From the NCBI GenBank assembly GCA_024220505.1, contig JAKZZE010000008.1:620001-684000 (forward strand): a DNA stretch of 64,000 nt, written 5' to 3'. This document shows, piece by piece, positions 11,374-21,871 of this stretch. The notes under the pieces are model-generated. The model made no database searches. It was not told where the DNA came from and was given only the letters and a program-made list of their open reading frames with translations. The position numbers and the translations under genes are program-made. Every line of letters begins with the position of its first letter. The first letter of the stretch is position 1. The stretch comes from Rhizopus arrhizus (lineage: Eukaryota; Mucoromycota; Mucoromycetes; Mucorales; Rhizopodaceae).

Positions 11374-11767
11374 AATAGACAAGTTTTTACTTTTTATTTT
11401 ACCTTACTTACTCTTGACTTATCTTCACTTCTCTTGACTTATATATTTTAACTTTACTTATCTTAAATATATTTTATCCAATAAATCAAGTATCTTTATC
11501 CCTGAATCTTTTGATATAACACTCTTAAAACACAAGCAAGACAAGTCCCTTGAAGTCAATTATCTTCATTGTAAACATTTTAATACTTCTACCAAGTTAC
11601 TTTATTACAAACAAGTTTGATCTACTTAACAAGATCTGGTGGTCACTTACAAGCGAACCTAATATCAATACTCTACCCAACTCTTATTTTTTTATCCATT
11701 TTCATCAACTTTATTTTATTTCAAAACCGTTAACTCTTACAAGCCATTGAAGCAACAAAAAATTACA
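11374..11767 (+). repeat. LTR fragment of the Ty3-A family, inverted relative to Ty3-A
   Basis: Matches the reverse complement of the Ty3-A LTR (12439-13002), ending at the LTR terminus GCAACAAAAAATTACA. It lacks the 18-bp tandem-repeat part and about the last third of the LTR. It is joined without a gap to the solo LTR ending at 11373. Confidence 0.75.
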
Positions 11768-11858
11768 TCGGTACCTTTGTTAATTACTATAAAAAGACTA
11801 TTCGTGATCAAACACGACAATATATGACATCAATATGACAAATGTCGTGCTTGTTCTT

Positions 11859-12438
11859 GTAATTTACTTTTAAGATATGAAAATAAGACTTTAGATTATT
11901 CGGTAATTAGATGATGTTTATTGATATTCAAATTCTAAGAGTATTTATATTATTTTACAAAGTGAATTATTTACAGTAATAGTTATATTTTGTGAGTCAT
12001 GATGGAAGTTCATTATTGTCTACTTCATGAGTCATTGTAAAAGTTCGCGTTCACGGAGTTTGAGTAATTGAGATAGATAAAATATATGCGCGTCTGCTTG
12101 GAATAAAGGTGATTCTTGACTAAGTAGAATTAATTTCGGTTCTTGTAAGAGTGACCACCAGATCTTGTTAAGCAGATCAGACTTGAGTTTGATAGAGTAA
12201 AAATTAAAAGTAAAAGAATAAAATAAAAAGGGATTACAATGAAGATATATTGGCTTCAAGGGACTTGTTCGTGCTCGATATGAATAATTCAGAGGTTTTT
12301 ATAAAAAGGGAACTTGATATTTATTTGATAAAATATATGAGGGAAGTTAAGTAAGTCAAAAGTAAAGTTGAAAAAGGGGAGTATTTTATATCTTTTCATG
12401 TTTTTGGTTTTTCTCACGTTTTCTATTTTTTTTGTTAA
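11859..12438 (-). repeat. Diverged LTR related to Ty3-A
   Basis: Starts TGTAATTTAC and shares the core GTGACCACCAGATCTTGTTA, plus neighbouring motifs, with the Ty3-A LTR, but with many differences and no recognisable right end before the Ty3-A LTR starts at 12439. The 91 bp before it (11768-11858) contain nothing I recognise. Confidence 0.5.
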
Positions 12439-13002
12439 TGTAATTTTTTGTTGCTTCAATGGCTTGTAAGAGTTAACGGTTTTGAAATAGAGTAAAGTTG
12501 ACGAAAGTGAATAAAAAAAAATAAGAGTTGGGTAAAGTATTGGTATTAAATTCGTTTGTAAGTGACCACCAGATCTTGTTAAGTAGATCAAACTTGCTTG
12601 TAATAAGGTAACTTGATAAGAGTTTTAAGAATGTTTACAATGAAGATAATTGACTTCAAGGGACTTGTCTTGCTTGTATTTTAAGAGTATTATACCAAAA
12701 GATTCAGGGATAAAGATACTTGATTTATTGGATAAAATATATTTAAGATAAGTAAAGTTAAAATATATATGTCAAGAGAAGTAAGTCAAGATAAGTAAGT
12801 CAAGATAAAAGTAAAAACTTGTCTATTTTATAGACAAAGAAAAATAAAGTTTCATTTTGATATAAGGTTTGATTTCGATATAAGGTTTGATTTCGATATA
12901 AGGTTTGATTTTGATATAAAGTTCAAAAAAGAATAAGGTTCAAAATTAAAAAATCACAAACCGCAGCCATTGCTGGTGTTAATGTTGTAATTTTTTGTTA
13001 CA
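12439..13002 (-). repeat. Ty3-A 3' LTR (564 bp)
   Basis: TG...CA ends (TGTAATTTTT to TTGTTACA on the plus strand). Contains about four copies of an 18-bp unit, GATATAAGGTTTGATTTC, at 12858-12930. The partner at 26037-26623 is 23 bp longer, mainly from one more 18-bp unit. The extra ORF of the element runs 24 bp into this LTR. Confidence 0.85.
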
Positions 13003-13761
13003 GATGCCCGCTACAACCGCTTGCTCGTCCTCGAGCACTGAGACTCTTCCCCAGTCATCCAGTTTTCTTATTTTTTTGTACAAAATTTTATGAATCGTGC
13101 ATCCATTCAACACAAACCTGAGTGCCTCGTTCCTAGCAGCAATATAGAGCTGTATACTTCTTTCATTGTTCCTTGGCTGTTCAAACTTGATGTGGCTCCA
13201 ATCCACTATTGTTGTTGCCAGTCTATTTAATACCTGTTCTCGGATATGTTCAAATTTTTCTTGTTCCTTTTGGTAGTGTTGTGACAATTCAAATTCTTCT
13301 TTGATATTTTCTTCATAAAGAACAACAATGGGTTTCATGTCGGGCGTTTCCCAAGACCAGTTTTCAAGTTCGGTGAGTATGTCCTCATTATAGTTTAATC
13401 CATACTCAATAGGCTTCTCATATTTCTCTGGATTGGCAATCATATCCTCGAATTCTTCTTTGTCCACTTCTTGTTGGATTTTCAATACCAGTTTATCAAT
13501 GTAGTCCTTTTTGGTTATAGCTTCTTCTCCAATAAAGAACTCGAAGTTCTTTAAACCCTCTTCATTCTCCATGTAGTTAATGTATAACTCTAGGCCGTCC
13601 CTTAGGCCGTTTGTTCTTCTTGCCACATATAAAGGTTTGAAGTAATCTTGCAATAACCATTTGATATGATCAGCGGCATTGCCGTTACCTTCTTGAATAT
13701 CTTTGGCCATTTTTTCGACAGTAATCTTGGCTTGTTCTCTGAGATATTGTGTTTGGTCCAT
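12979..13761 (-). CDS. Ty3-A extra ORF in env position, unknown function
   Basis: A 260-residue protein encoded downstream of integrase and overlapping the 3' LTR. It begins MDQTQYLREQAK. It is strongly charged and predicted mostly helical (for example LQDYFKPLYVARRT, IQQEVDKEEFEDMI, VLYEENIKEEFELSQHYQ). I see no signal peptide, no hydrophobic membrane segment and few cysteines, so nothing supports an envelope glycoprotein. A poly-T run of 36 (13885-13920, poly-A on the coding strand) separates it from integrase. How it would be translated is unclear: a spliced or subgenomic RNA is possible. An intact ORF of this length in an otherwise decaying neighbourhood suggests it was kept under selection until recently. 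I do not recognise the family. Confidence 0.65.
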   Translation of the reverse strand: MDQTQYLREQAKITVEKMAKDIQEGNGNAADHIKWLLQDYFKPLYVARRTNGLRDGLELYINYMENEEGLKNFEFFIGEEAITKKDYIDKLVLKIQQEVDKEEFEDMIANPEKYEKPIEYGLNYNEDILTELENWSWETPDMKPIVVLYEENIKEEFELSQHYQKEQEKFEHIREQVLNRLATTIVDWSHIKFEQPRNNERSIQLYIAARNEALRFVLNGCTIHKILYKKIRKLDDWGRVSVLEDEQAVVAGICNKKLQH

Positions 13762-13785
13762 TCCTTGATAGTTAATTGCTTGCTA

Positions 13786-13819
<34 letters not shown>

Positions 13820-13882
13820 TTTTTTGTTGATGATAAGGTCGATATATATATTGTTGAAAAACTGTTGTGTAACTTTTTGTTT

Positions 13883-13920
<38 letters not shown>

Positions 13921-13927
13921 CTTCACT

Positions 13928-15276
13928 TTACTGAAACAATTCATTCGTTTCCTTGTCCAAAACCAAACTTGAAACATTTCTCTCGTTTTCAGCGTTCCAC
14001 ATTGTATTTGGTATAACATACGGTTTCAGTCTATTCCCATGAACTCTTCTTATCCGAGTATCATTTGGATTCGTATTTTTAATGTGATACGTTCCTTTTC
14101 CCAAATTATTTTGAATGATGTAAGGGCCTTCCCATTTGTCTTGTAACTTTCCAGACCAAGATGTAGACATGTAGTCTTTGTACAGGAGAACCATATCACC
14201 GAGTCTGAATGGGGGCTTCAGTTCTTTTCGTTCATCTAAGATCTTGTTTTCTATAGCTTTCTTTTGAGCAGCCTGAGTTTGCTTAATGGCCTGTGCTGAT
14301 TGCTCACGCACCCAATTAAGATTATGAATTTGGTGAGTGGTCCTGTGCCATAACACTGTTTCAAATTTGTGAGAGCTTTTCTCAAATATTCGGTTGTCTA
14401 TATCAAACGGCGTTTTTGGTTCATAGCCATACATTAAGAAAAATGGCGACTGCTTTGTCGTAGCTTGTTTAATGGAACGATATGCAAATAAGGTAGCTGG
14501 TAGATAGAGATCCCAGTCTTCCTTTTCAGTGTCTGATCGTTTTTGTAGAATTTGACCAAGTGTTCGATTGAATCGTTCAATCAGGCCATTACTTTGTGGG
14601 TTGTACGGTGTTGTAGTCTTGTGAATAATAGAATAAGCTTGGCAAACTTTGCGTACCAAACCACTTAAGAAAGGTTTTCCGTTATCAGTAACCATGATGG
14701 TTGGACATCCGTGTCTACAAATAATATCTTCGTATAGAAATAGAGCAATCTCTGAAGAAGTCTGAAATCGTAACGGTCTTGCTTCAACATATTTTGTGAG
14801 GTAATCAATTGCTGCGACAATATACCGGTGTCCTGATCTTGAGGTTTGTACATGTTTCACGTCCAATGCGACTCTATCGAAAGGTTTTATGGAAACGGGA
14901 ACTGGATAAAGTTCTTCTTTCAATGATTTTTTCCCAAATACTTGACATCTAGAACACGTTTTGACGTATTCAAAAATATCCTTCGCCATGTTGTCCCAAT
15001 AGTACCGAGTTGCAATTTTATGTAAGGTATTATTGTATGCTAAGTGTCCACCTAGAGGATGTTGATGATACGCATTCATCATTTCTTGGGCTTCTTGCTT
15101 GTTGAGAACCTTACGTATGGTTCCATTTTCCGTATTGTATCTATATAATCTGTCTTTGTATAAAGTGAAATTAGGGGATTCCCTGATGAGGAATTTTTGT
15201 AAGCTTCTTGTTTCATCTTCTGGAATTTGCATAGTTTGCAAATATGTTGCCATCTGGTCGATTTTTTGTTGTTCCA
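13928..15276 (-). CDS. Ty3-A integrase, separate ORF
   Basis: About 450 residues if the first ATG (MEQQKIDQMATY) is used; the frame is open from 15322. The integrase catalyses joining of element cDNA to chromosomal DNA. The zinc-binding HHCC region is visible as HPLGGHLAYN...CSRCQVFG. The core domain has D in FDRVALDVKHVQ, D in IMVTDNGKPFLSG and E in NPQSNGLIERFNRTLG, the expected D,D-35-E pattern. A GPY/F module follows (WEGPYIIQNNLGKGTYHI). There is no chromodomain after it, unlike Ty3-B and Ty3-D. The ORF is not fused to RT/RNase H: about 250 A-rich bases with stops in all frames lie between, which is unusual for Ty3 elements. Confidence 0.85.
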
Positions 15277-15440
15277 TTTTTGATATATTATCGTTTTGTG
15301 TTACTGTTTTGAATTTTTGCAATCTTATTGTTTCAGGATTTCTTTTGTTGATGTGGGAATTTTTTTTTTTTCTGCTTAATTTGGTTTTGTACTGTTTTTT
15401 TTTTTTTTTAATGAATTTTTCTGGATTCTTTATTTCAACT

Positions 15441-15460
15441 ACCCCTCCCTGCCTCCATGT
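15441..15460 (-). promoter_or_regulatory. Purine tract between RNase H and integrase (central PPT candidate)
   Basis: Minus strand reads ACATGGAGGCAGGGAGGGGT, the most purine/G-rich short tract in Ty3-A. The sequence directly before the 3' LTR (near 13003-13020) is not purine-rich. It could prime plus-strand synthesis internally; this is inference. Confidence 0.35.
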
Positions 15461-15526
15461 AGATTGATAAAATATAAAGTTGATAATATATACACGTTGT
15501 TAATTAATTGTAAATGTTGAGTTTTT

Positions 15527-17709
15527 CTAGTATCCAAGTCGAGATAAAAAGTCGGCGCTTTCGTTGACTCTTCCAGGTCGATACTTCACCTCGAATTCAT
15601 ATTCTGATAAGATAGTAATCCATCTGGCGATTATTCCAGTGGGGTTTGGCGTTTTTAGTAACCCATTTAGAGCCGAGTGATCGGTAAGCACTGTGAACTT
15701 TTTTCCAAGTAGATAGGGACGGAATAATTTTACTGCCCATATGACTGCCAAACATTCTAATTTAGTGGGAGCGTAATTCGATTCAGTTGACTTGAGGCCT
15801 CGACTTGCATAGACAATTGGGTGTTCATGACCATTTTCATCCAATTGAGTTAATATAGCACCAAGTCCTAATTTGGATGCGTCGGTTACTAGTATAAATG
15901 GTTTGTTGAAGTCAGGTCTTGACAAGATAGGTGCAGTAGTAAGTAATTTCTTTAATGTTTCAAATGATTCAGTAGTCAAGCTTGTCCAAGGGATTTTCTT
16001 TGTGGTTTTCGTTTGATCATGCAAAGGTCTTGCAATAGCAGCAAAGTTTTTAATAAAACGTCTGTAATAGGATGCTATTCCAAGGAATCCTCGAACTTGT
16101 TTAATTGTTCTTGGTTGTGGATATTCGACTATTTTTTGAATTTTGCTGGGGTCTGTTTGCAATCCTTCTTTCGTCACAATATATCCAAGAAATTTAAGAT
16201 GGTCCTTAAAGAAGAAACACTTTTCCGGGTTTAATTTGAGATTCGCTACTTGGATGCATTGAAACACTTGTTCTAAATGTTGCAAATGATCTTGATGATT
16301 GAGAGAATATACATTTAGGTCGTCAATGTAAGCGACTAAACACTTGTTGATAAGAGGCCGAAAACATAAATCTATTAATCGTTGAAAAGTTGCTGGGGAA
16401 TTTACAAGACCCATCGGCAGTGTGTTGTAATGATACGTGCCAAACTTTGTCGTGAAAGCTGTTAGTTCTTTACTGTCTTCTTCCAGGGGAACTTGATGAA
16501 ATCCAGCTCGCATATCCAAAGCTGAGAACACTTTTGCCTTGCCTAATGTATCCAGCAAATCATCAATGCGGGGTAAGGGATAGGCGTCTTTCTTTGTAAC
16601 TGCATTTAACTTTCTATAATCTATCACCATTCTGTATTCACCATTCTTCTTTTTTACTAATATCACAGGGGCTGCCCAGGGGCTATTCGATGGAGCAATT
16701 ACACCCAACTTGCAATATTTATCTAATTCTTTTTGCAGATGTTCAGTCTCGATAGGACTCATGCGATAAGGTCGATGACTTATAGGCATAGTGTCTTCTT
16801 TTATCGTGATCTTATGCTTTATCAAGTTTGTGTATCCGATTGTGTTATTGTCCCAGTCAAATATATTCTCGTATTTCTTTAGTAACTTCTGTAGACTTTG
16901 TTTAATATCTTGACTTATTTCTCCGATTTCAAGTTTCGTATATTTGTCTGGTTCTAATAGCATGTCTTCTTCATTTTTTTCTTTATTATTTGGTTCAGAC
17001 ATTTCCATCACACACAAGTGAGGATTCGTGTCAACATTATATGCTTGTACTATGGAATCTTCCTGTGGATTGATCTTTTCAATAATGCCGATTTCTTCAT
17101 CAGGGTCCAATAGTATATCTTTTGATGATCGATTGTATATTCGAATTTCTATACTTTTACGATTTGTGACCAGGTTTAAACAAGAGTCAAAATATCCCAT
17201 GGCATCCATTATTTTAGGATTCGTTATTTCCAAATTGTATATTATATCCTTCCTTTCGTTCTCCAACTTTCTGACCCATATTGTTTTTGAAGTATTTGAT
17301 GCTATAGTTAATCCATGTGGAGGAGCTTTTAGTAGCATGTCATTTCCTTGACTTAATACTTTTATGTCGTCTTCTTTATCATTTTCCAATAATAGAAGCG
17401 ATTCGTCTTCTTCATCTTCTAATTCTTCTTCTGCCGATTCCTCTGAGCTGTCTTCAGATTCTTCGTCTTGATCTGTGCTATCGTCATCATCTTGTATTTC
17501 AGCTTCAAAGCGTACATGTTTGGTTTCCTTTGAGTTTGTTAGGCTGATAGGATGTTCATACTTCTGAGTGTAGCTTGAGACCTTTGGCAGTGTCGTATTT
17601 TTTCTTAAGAAGGATATTTCTAATTCGGCTTTCTTGTTTTTATATGTCACCTTTAATGTTGAACTATTGAAGTCAATTTTGGCTTTTGCTCTATTTAACC
17701 AATTGTTTC
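15527..17709 (-). CDS. Ty3-A pol, C-terminal part: reverse transcriptase and RNase H
   Basis: Continues the protease-containing part at 23760-24658 across the Ty3-B insertion. At the junction, removal of Ty3-B and one GTTTC joins codons exactly (...LIIGN / NWLNRAKAK...). After an acidic linker, RT motifs are SNSPWAAPVILVKKKNGEYR, DYRKLNAVT, SALDMRAGFHQV, LPMGLVNSPATFQ and the catalytic VAYIDDLNVYS. RNase H follows with LVTDASKLGLGAIL, the ESNYAPTKLECLAVIWA segment and LTDHSALNGLL, ending ADFLSRLGY and TAG. No stop or frameshift interrupts this part. The stop lies right after RNase H, so integrase is not part of this product. Confidence 0.9.
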
Positions 17710-18170
17710 TGTTTTAATCGCAAGATTAAATAAAAAATTAAACAAAAAAACAATAGCAGCAATATAAAATTAAAATCCTTCTTTATTGCAGATTTCTTTA
17801 TATTGCGAAAAGGCCTCGCTTTATGGATAAAAAATTGGCATCTATTTATATTCTTTGTGAGCGTAGATATAAAAGATATAGACTCGGTCACGATGTCGTG
17901 CTGAAGAACCAATGATTAAGCTAAAGCTTGTCGATGTTCTAATATATGCATCTGAAATTGAACAATAGAAATAATAACCAGTCAATTAACTTTGATCTAA
18001 TTACTTTTGGGGTTGACAATTGATTAGACTCTCTAGGATGACAGATATTGATCTTATTGTTCTAAATTTGGAAAAGTGTGGAATTGTTCAATCATAGTTT
18101 AATCTTTTTGTGTATCGTTATTTATTTTAGTACAACTGATATCATATAGAAAATAACTATGTTTACAACA
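17710..18170 (-). repeat. Ty3-B 3' LTR
   Basis: 461 bp with TG...CA ends; no difference from 23299-23759 noticed by eye. The adjacent purine tract (minus strand GTCTGGGGGAGGATAA, 18171-18186) is a good polypurine tract for plus-strand priming. Confidence 0.95.
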
Positions 18171-18186
18171 TTATCCTCCCCCAGAC
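18171..18186 (-). promoter_or_regulatory. Ty3-B polypurine tract
   Basis: Purine-rich run directly inside the 3' LTR, in the position expected for plus-strand DNA priming. Confidence 0.75.
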
Positions 18187-18316
18187 TTGACAATAGTCAG
18201 GTCGGCATTCATGCAGATACTAAATGTTATTTTCTTATTGGTTAATTTATGTATCTTGATGCTCAGCAAGTTTATGAAGTCAGCGGCCGCTCTGCTACAT
18301 GAACTTTTTTTTTTTT

Positions 18317-21300
18317 TTAGTTTCTATTGTTTCTTATTCTTTTACTTTTTCTAAGGACTGTGCTATCTTGTACCATGTCCTTTCTTTTATAATTCTTGTT
18401 TTCTTCAGTCACATTAGGTCTAGCAGAAGTCTTTTTAGTGTAGTCTATTTCGTTAGCTATCATCTTTTGCTTTCTTGCTTGCTCTAATTCCTTCAACTTT
18501 TTTCTCTTAAGCCAATATTTATCAATGGGTACTGTGCTGGAGAAGGATGATGCTTTTTCCCACGTATTCTCTCTTTCACCATAACCAGCCCATTTTACAA
18601 GGTACTCTCTTTGTCCTGGACCGCCTCTGTGATCTCTAATATCCTCAACATCATAGTATTCATCTTCTATAGCTGTTTCGTCAATAGAGACTATTTTAAG
18701 TTCTGATGGGACATATTCACGATGTAACAGTTCATTTTGCTCATCTTTTAAGACATAGGAACCACCTTGAGTTTTTCGAACGACAATGTAAGGCCCTTCA
18801 TAAAGAGGTGACAACTTACTAGTCCGTCCTGGTAATCTAACCATAACTGCAGTATCCTTCGGAAGATCTATGATCATATTTTTGTCATTGAACCTCTTGT
18901 TTGCTTCCTCTATGATCTTCTGTGTTCTTTCACGAATGGCAGGAAACACTATCTGGTACATGCGATCAGTTCTCTCAATTAGCTCTTGTTCTGTAACAGG
19001 TCTATTAGGAATCTTATCAGCTATACTCTGATCACTGTAATCCTCAAAGCTATTAAGTCTTCGAGCAAACATCAAGGAAAATGGAGCACTCTTTGAACGA
19101 TGTCTTATTTTATAATTCGACGCTAGTTGGACAATTGGCAATACATCGTCCCAATCATTGCTGTTAGAATTAACCATTTTTCTTATAGTGTTTAATGTCG
19201 TCTTTACAGCGCTCTCGCTCACGCCATTACCTCGACTGTGAAAGGCTGTACTGTATCTGCGATCTATTCCTAGGTGCTTGGATAATGAGTGCATGAGGCT
19301 ATTTTTAAACTCTCTGCCGTTATCACTTTGAATAATTTTAGGTATGCCATAGTCACCAAAGATTTTTATTAATTCTTTTGCTACAGTGTCACTTTGTTTA
19401 TTTTTTAATGGACGCAGTATGATGTACCTGGTACATACATCTATCATCACAAGGACATAGACATTTTCATTTGCCGTGACAGGTAAAGGTCCTAAAAGAT
19501 CAATTCCAATATGGTCAAATGGTAGATATGCAAGAATGTTTTTTAAAGGATGATAACCTTTCTTGCTTACATTGTGTCTCTGGCATTCAATACATGATTT
19601 GATTGTCTCAGTAGCATCTTTATAAATATTATTCCAATGAAGTCCTTGGGAATGTAACTGCTCCACAATACTCGTACTACCGAAGTGTCCGAAGGTATGA
19701 GCATCTTCAAGTAGACGTGCTCTCTTCTCAGGTGGAGGAGTCATATAGTCAGTTGTGGGATTATTAGCAAACTTTTTATTTTTTATTTTTACAGCTAGCA
19801 CATTTAGTTTCTTGTCCTGACTATAGATCAAGTTGTGTCTCTTTGCTGTAGAGTTTGTCTGTCTTTTAACTTTTATTTTATTTTTATTTTTACTTTTATT
19901 TTCCTTTTTTTCTTTTTTATTTTCTTTTTGCGCAGCATCACCCCCACCCAGCATGAACTCATTATTCAAGCAAGGTTCATAAAGTCTAGAAAGTAAATCT
20001 GGTAATTGATTGAGAATTCCTTGTATGTGAATCACATCAAAGTTGAAATCTAATAAAGTTTCTAACCAGCCTATCATCATAGGGTTTGCTTGTTCTTGGG
20101 TATGTAAATACATTAAAGCCTTATGGTCAGTACGTAATTCAAATTTATTTCCCCATAAAAACTCACGATATTTTTCTAGTGCAAACACTACCGCGTACAG
20201 TTCACGTTTAGTTGTATTCCACTTACGTTGAGAGGGTGACAAAGATTTAGATGCAAATGCAATATGTAAAGTTCTATTCAGCTCATCTCTTTGGGTCAAT
20301 ACTGCACCAACACCATATTGTGAGGCATCAGTAGCCACATAGAATTTTTTGGATAAGTCTGGAGTGTGCAACAGTGTCTTTGATTTTAGAATCTCTTTCA
20401 AAGCAATGAATGCATCAGTATGCTCTTGTGTCCAGTTGTTCTCTACATCAGGATCATTACGAAGTCTGTCGATAGGTGCAGCTACACGAGAGATTAAAGG
20501 TATAAAGTCTCTCATATATGATACAATGCCCATTAATCGCATTACTTCTTTTTTATTGCGTGGTATAGGCCAACTATCGATGTTTGTTAAGCGGCGTGGA
20601 TCTACTTTGATGATACCACCACTTTCAACTACAAATCCTAAAAGATAGATTGATCGTTGATACCAACTGCATTTCTTTACATTGATTTTTAGGTTGACGG
20701 AAGTTAATCGTTCAATCACTTTTTTTACATTTGAAGCATGGTTTTCAGCTGTTCCTTTAATTACACAGTCATCAACATAGGTCTCGATGAAATCCATATC
20801 CGCAAAGAGTATTTTCATCACTTTACAGAATATTGCAGTAACTGTTTTTAGACCGAAACAACATCCTTGGAAGGTATATGTTCGATTCTTAAATTGGAAG
20901 GAGAGTTTGTGTTGATCTTTAGGGGCTACAAGGAAACTATTGTATGCATTCTTCAAGTCAATCTTAGTGAATACTTCACCACCAGCTAAGTTGTCAAATA
21001 TGCTTCTTATTTTTGGAACAGGATATACGACATCAGGGATTAGTTTGTTGATACCACGAACATCTAAACATACTCTGTGGCTCGTTATCTCATTGTTCTC
21101 ATCTTTCTTTGGTACCATTAATAAAGGACTATTAAATGATGTGTTAGCGCGGTTCTCTTTGATGATACCTGCTTCTAACCATTCATTTATTTGCTCTTCT
21201 AATTCAGGCATTTGTCGGTGAGCAATTGGGTATTGTCTCTTATAGGACTTTGCTCCCTTTTCCATTGGTAACTCTACTACAGATTCTGGTACTGTGCAGA

Positions 21301-21868
21301 AAGATCCAGCAGGAATATTTTGGTTGTCATCAATTGCACTCTGGATATAAGCCATGAATTGCTTTTGTTGATCTTCGGTACCATAGGGTGAGTTGTTAGG
21401 TTCAATCTCATTATTAGCGTCAAAATTCATATTAAGGAATTGTGCGTCTTCTTTTAATCTATTTGAATAATCATCTTCATTACCTGGGTACTTGTATGCT
21501 ACCCCAGTGAGACCGATATTCATTTTTCCAAGAACATCAGTTCCAAGCAAGACATCAAATTCTTGTTTCATTGTCTCATTAAAATTTACAACTTCAAAAG
21601 AATGTTTAAAAGAGATGTTATTCATATATGTTAAAGTGAGAGGATCAGTTTGTCCAATTCGTTTACAATTATTATCTGAAGACAAAAAATTTAAAGAACC
21701 ATTTACAGAATTCACTTTGTCAATATTCAATTTATTATTCAAACAAATTTTTGATATACAAGTGATATCACTGCCAGTGTCAATCTTTCCAATTAATTTC
21801 TTGCCCTCTATTAATATAGGAGTCAAAAGTTTAAATGGATTAGTATCTTCATCTTCAGTTTTTTTATT
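18317..21868 (-). CDS. Ty3-B Pol: protease, RT, RNase H, integrase, chromodomain
   Basis: Open from the codon after the gag TGA (21871-21869) to 18317, about 1180 codons, in the same frame as gag and without an ATG near its start, so it is read as a gag extension. Protease: LIGKIDTGSDITC. RT: TSFNSPLLMVPKKDENNEI, FTKIDLKNAYNSF, FGLKTVTAIFC and FIETYVDDCVI. RNase H: YVATDASQYGVGAVL and RTDHKALMYL. Integrase: HTFGHFG...CIECQRHN zinc region, GIDLLGPLP, IIQSDNGREFKN and RGNGVSESAVK for the D,D,E residues. A GPY module (LYEGPYIVVRKTQGGSYVL) is followed by a chromodomain, REYLVKWAGYGERENTWE. Chromodomains of such elements bind methylated histone H3 and direct integration to heterochromatin (known for the class). 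Confidence 0.95.
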   Translation of the reverse strand, partial: NKKTEDEDTNPFKLLTPILIEGKKLIGKIDTGSDITCISKICLNNKLNIDKVNSVNGSLNFLSSDNNCKRIGQTDPLTLTYMNNISFKHSFEVVNFNETMKQEFDVLLGTDVLGKMNIGLTGVAYKYPGNEDDYSNRLKEDAQFLNMNFDANNEIEPNNSPYGTEDQQKQFMAYIQSAIDDNQNIPAGSFCTVPESVVELPMEKGAKSYKRQYPIAHRQMPELEEQINEWLEAGIIKENRANTSFNSPLLMVPKKDENNEITSHRVCLDVRGINKLIPDVVYPVPKIRSIFDNLAGGEVFTKIDLKNAYNSFLVAPKDQHKLSFQFKNRTYTFQGCCFGLKTVTAIFCKVMKILFADMDFIETYVDDCVIKGTAENHASNVKKVIERLTSVNLKINVKKCSWYQRSIYLLGFVVESGGIIKVDPRRLTNIDSWPIPRNKKEVMRLMGIVSYMRDFIPLISRVAAPIDRLRNDPDVENNWTQEHTDAFIALKEILKSKTLLHTPDLSKKFYVATDASQYGVGAVLTQRDELNRTLHIAFASKSLSPSQRKWNTTKRELYAVVFALEKYREFLWGNKFELRTDHKALMYLHTQEQANPMMIGWLETLLDFNFDVIHIQGILNQLPDLLSRLYEPCLNNEFMLGGGDAAQKENKKEKKENKSKNKNKIKVKRQTNSTAKRHNLIYSQDKKLNVLAVKIKNKKFANNPTTDYMTPPPEKRARLLEDAHTFGHFGSTSIVEQLHSQGLHWNNIYKDATETIKSCIECQRHNVSKKGYHPLKNILAYLPFDHIGIDLLGPLPVTANENVYVLVMIDVCTRYIILRPLKNKQSDTVAKELIKIFGDYGIPKIIQSDNGREFKNSLMHSLSKHLGIDRRYSTAFHSRGNGVSESAVKTTLNTIRKMVNSNSNDWDDVLPIVQLASNYKIRHRSKSAPFSLMFARRLNSFEDYSDQSIADKIPNRPVTEQELIERTDRMYQIVFPAIRERTQKIIEEANKRFNDKNMIIDLPKDTAVMVRLPGRTSKLSPLYEGPYIVVRKTQGGSYVLKDEQNELLHREYVPSELKIVSIDETAIEDEYYDVEDIRDHRGGPGQREYLVKWAGYGERENTWEKASSFSSTVPIDKYWLKRKKLKELEQARKQKMIANEIDYTKKTSARPNVTEENKNYKRKDMVQDSTVLRKSKRIRNNRN

Positions 21869-21871
21869 TCA
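21869..21871 (-). promoter_or_regulatory. Ty3-B gag-pol in-frame TGA (readthrough candidate)
   Basis: A single TGA separates gag and pol, which are otherwise one continuous frame. The context on the coding strand is GCATTATGAAATAAAAAAAC. The same layout in Ty3-D and the intact state of the rest of Ty3-B argue that the stop is functional and not a mutation. Confidence 0.65.

Noticed and set aside
12979..13761. Envelope glycoprotein for the extra Ty3-A ORF
   Set aside because: No signal peptide, membrane anchor, cysteine pattern or furin-like site is visible.
17691..17912. Minus-strand frame repeated at 23238-23501
   Set aside because: Lies inside the Ty3-B LTR and is duplicated only because the LTR is. 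No support for translation.
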